From the NCBI RefSeq assembly GCF_040954835.1, contig NC_090711.1, forward strand, positions 6,827,501 through 6,891,500: a stretch of 64,000 bases of DNA, written 5' to 3'. Shown piece by piece: positions 62,331 to 64,000 of this stretch (its first letter is position 1; the number at the start of each line of letters is the position of its first letter). A model generated the notes under the pieces. That model was not told the origin of the DNA. It worked only from the letters and a program-made list of their open reading frames with translations, and ran no database searches. The DNA comes from Lepisosteus oculatus. Lineage: Eukaryota > Chordata > Actinopteri > Semionotiformes > Lepisosteidae. A program made the translations under genes and the position numbers.

Positions 62331-63203
62331 TTTAAGGCGGTGACATATTCTCTGTGATGTCAGCTGATCCCCGGCTTTTTATTGTGAAGGCTGCAAGAAG
62401 ACCCTGTATTAAAAAACAAACAAACGCGAAAGAGCCGCAGTTAATCCAGCACAAAAGTGAGGAGCAAACTCCACCAGGTCTGCAACAGGATCGCCCTGAC
62501 ATGTGCTCGTAAGTCGTGACGGTGCCGAGCGATCTTTTGTGTCGGTAGCACGGACGGTGCGTCGGTGGCGCCCGGCTCAATGAAATGAAAGGAGTACGAT
62601 CTCCGGGTGCCACCGGCTCGTCTCCATCCTCTGCCACATCGGATGGTGCCAGTCCTCCGTCGCACAAAATGCGATCTTTGACAAATTCCTCTGTGTATTA
62701 GATCGGATCGAAATCGCCATCACCCAACGCAGTAGGAGCGCGGTGATAATGCACTAGAGACCAATTGAATTATGAGCGGACACACAGGTTGAACTGGTTG
62801 CGCCATGTACATCACTTCTCCAGTGTGTACGCGTCATTTGGAAATCTATTCATTTTTAGATAGGCGTTTTGAATATTCCGATTTCTGTCCATAGTGAATT
62901 GTACGGCATGCGAAACGGTACCGTGTCTTTACTGTCCACCTCCCCTTTTTTTTTGCAGGATTGAAAATGGAAATAATGAACAATAATGGAATGGATTTGG
63001 CGAATTTGTAAATATCTTTATTGATCTGATCTGGGGCTGTGATTTCAGCTCAGTAAAAGGGAGTAGGCCCGTGGAGGAGTGTAGCCCGTCCGGCAGATCT
63101 GTTTCATGTAGCTCGGTGCTGGCCGTACATCGTTGAGGAGACGCAAGATTTGCTCATGTTCACGCCTGCCGCTGACGCCGTAGCCGGGTACTCCAGCGGT
63201 AAT
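62331..63203 (+). promoter_or_regulatory. ggt7: ggt7 promoter and 5' UTR
   Basis: CpG-rich sequence starts near 62440. A CRE-like TGATGTCAGCTGA lies near 62356 and a TTTTTATTG TATA-like box near 62377. A strong splice acceptor (TTTTTTTTTGCAG, ending at 62958) suggests that the ATG-containing exon begins at 62959, after a short 5' UTR intron. Several upstream ATGs occur between 62967 and 63000, so upstream ORFs may lower translation. The exact start site is not determined. Confidence 0.5.
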
Positions 63204-63375
63204 ATGGCAGAGAAGGACGTTAGTCAGGAAACGACGCTGGGCAGTGTCTACTCCCCCGTGGATTACATGAGCATCACAAGCTTCCCTCGACTGCCGGAGG
63301 ACGATGCCCTTTCCGCGGATAATAATATCAAATCCCGAAAGGAGGACGACAACTTTCTAAGCGAGCAGGACACAG
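63204..63375 (+). CDS. ggt7: Gamma-glutamyltransferase 7, first coding exon (partial gene)
   Basis: GGT7 is a type II membrane member of the gamma-glutamyltransferase (glutathione hydrolase) family. Only the cytoplasmic N-terminus is in the window; the membrane anchor and the enzyme domain lie to the right. The exon encodes 57 residues plus one base. MAEKDVSQETTLGSVYSPVD and YMSITSFPRLPEDD correspond to human MAAENEASQESALGAYSPVD and YMSITSFPRLPEDE, which also fixes the start codon at 63204-63206. An in-frame upstream ATG at 63156 would add 16 residues with no human counterpart. The exon ends at the donor ACAG/GTACGT (63375/63376). The remainder to 64000 is intron. Confidence 0.92.
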
Positions 63376-64000
63376 GTACGTACGGACTGTGTATATTTCG
63401 CGTCATAAGATCTCCCTATTAGCGTCTCCTTGGCGAACAAAAATGCACTATCATAGCGCTGCGTCTGTATTATCGCTATCGTATTCGGAGGAGTTGTTAA
63501 CTCAAATTTACTTAAATATTTTTGGGGAATCATGTAGGAAAAACATTAAATCTCGTGGCTCTAGCATACAAAGACTCTGTTGTAGTTTAGAAGCATAATT
63601 TGAATTTTCCAGGGCTACAGTTCAGTTCTGTAAATAGTACATATCTCTTACGGAATTGTAACGTGCTATAGAGATACTAATGAACACCATGAAGCCATTA
63701 CAAAAACGCGTTTCACATCCCGTACTGCAGAACCAGTCCGAATTATCCATTTGAAAACTGCGACTGAATATGCAATAACATAAAAAGCAGCAGAAAAGCC
63801 TACCAAGATACTGCTGTGACAGAAATAGTCTTTGGATGTACTGTGGGTAGCCACTTTCAAAACCAACACAACCTGGTGGGTTGGTGGTGATCTAGTCATC
63901 TGTAATAGATTGTGTTTAGACCTCTTCTCCTGTGAAAAGCCTGCAGATTTCTGCACCGCTCTAGGCTGAACACATATGACTGACCTGACCACCCCCCTCC
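63376..64000 (+). other. ggt7: ggt7 intron 1 (start)
   Basis: Follows the GT donor at 63376-63377. There is no second exon before the window ends; the remaining ORFs are short and unsupported. Confidence 0.6.

Noticed and set aside
63156-63203. Upstream in-frame ATG extending ggt7 by 16 residues
   Set aside because: The human protein begins at the residue matching 63204. The extension has no counterpart, so the inner start is preferred.
1-64000. CRISPR arrays, bacterial operons, LTR or retroviral elements
   Set aside because: The direct repeats found are satellites, minisatellites or SINE/LINE pieces. I saw no paired LTRs, gag/pol/env-like stretches or prokaryotic signals.

Overview
The window is vertebrate nuclear DNA, almost certainly from a ray-finned fish. 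It has intron-rich genes with GT-AG junctions, 5S-rRNA- and tRNA-derived SINEs of fish type, and LINE 3' ends. Gene order is human-20q-like (TOP1 and GGT7 are both on human 20q). The moderate gene density and long introns do not identify the species; an early-diverging lineage such as gar, bowfin or sturgeon is possible but not shown.

Layout, left to right. Positions 1-2.8 kb hold no recognisable gene. They contain a cluster of CCAAT boxes, a CpG-rich tandem satellite built on TCGCGA palindromes, and a short imperfect duplication. Positions 2.8-32.3 kb are a complete 21-exon DNA topoisomerase I gene (top1, minus strand, 759 codons). Its 11-kb second intron holds old SINE and LINE pieces, a perfect hairpin and a CpG-rich patch. 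Positions 36.6-37.5 kb hold a divergent class A GPCR with a single coding exon (minus). Positions 40.5-48.1 kb hold a 16-exon spire-type actin nucleator gene (KIND, WH2 repeats, spire box, FYVE-like zinc finger; minus). Positions 50.0-60.1 kb hold a 13-coding-exon CYLD-like deubiquitinase (minus, 739 codons) whose last codons are part of a 55-bp minisatellite. From about 62.9 kb to the right edge is the start of a plus-strand gene, gamma-glutamyltransferase 7 (ggt7), of which only the first coding exon is inside the window.

I built the exon models by hand from splice sites, reading phase and remembered human protein sequences. For top1 and the CYLD-like gene every exon closes in frame. For the spire-like gene one junction (exon 8 to 9) is unresolved. 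No alignment or transcript data were available.

The main point of interest is the gene set. SPIRE1, SPIRE2 and CYLD lie on human 18p and 16q. Those arms and 20q form one paralogon from the early vertebrate genome duplications (MC5R/MC1R/MC3R, PLCG2/PLCG1, MAF/MAFB). A spire-type gene next to a CYLD-type gene, between TOP1 and GGT7, looks like a pair of ohnologs kept in this fish and absent from the human 20q region. The genes do not form an operon-like unit: top1 acts in nuclear DNA relaxation, the spire protein in actin nucleation on vesicles, the CYLD-like protein in removal of K63/linear ubiquitin, and ggt7 is a membrane protein of the glutathione-hydrolase family.
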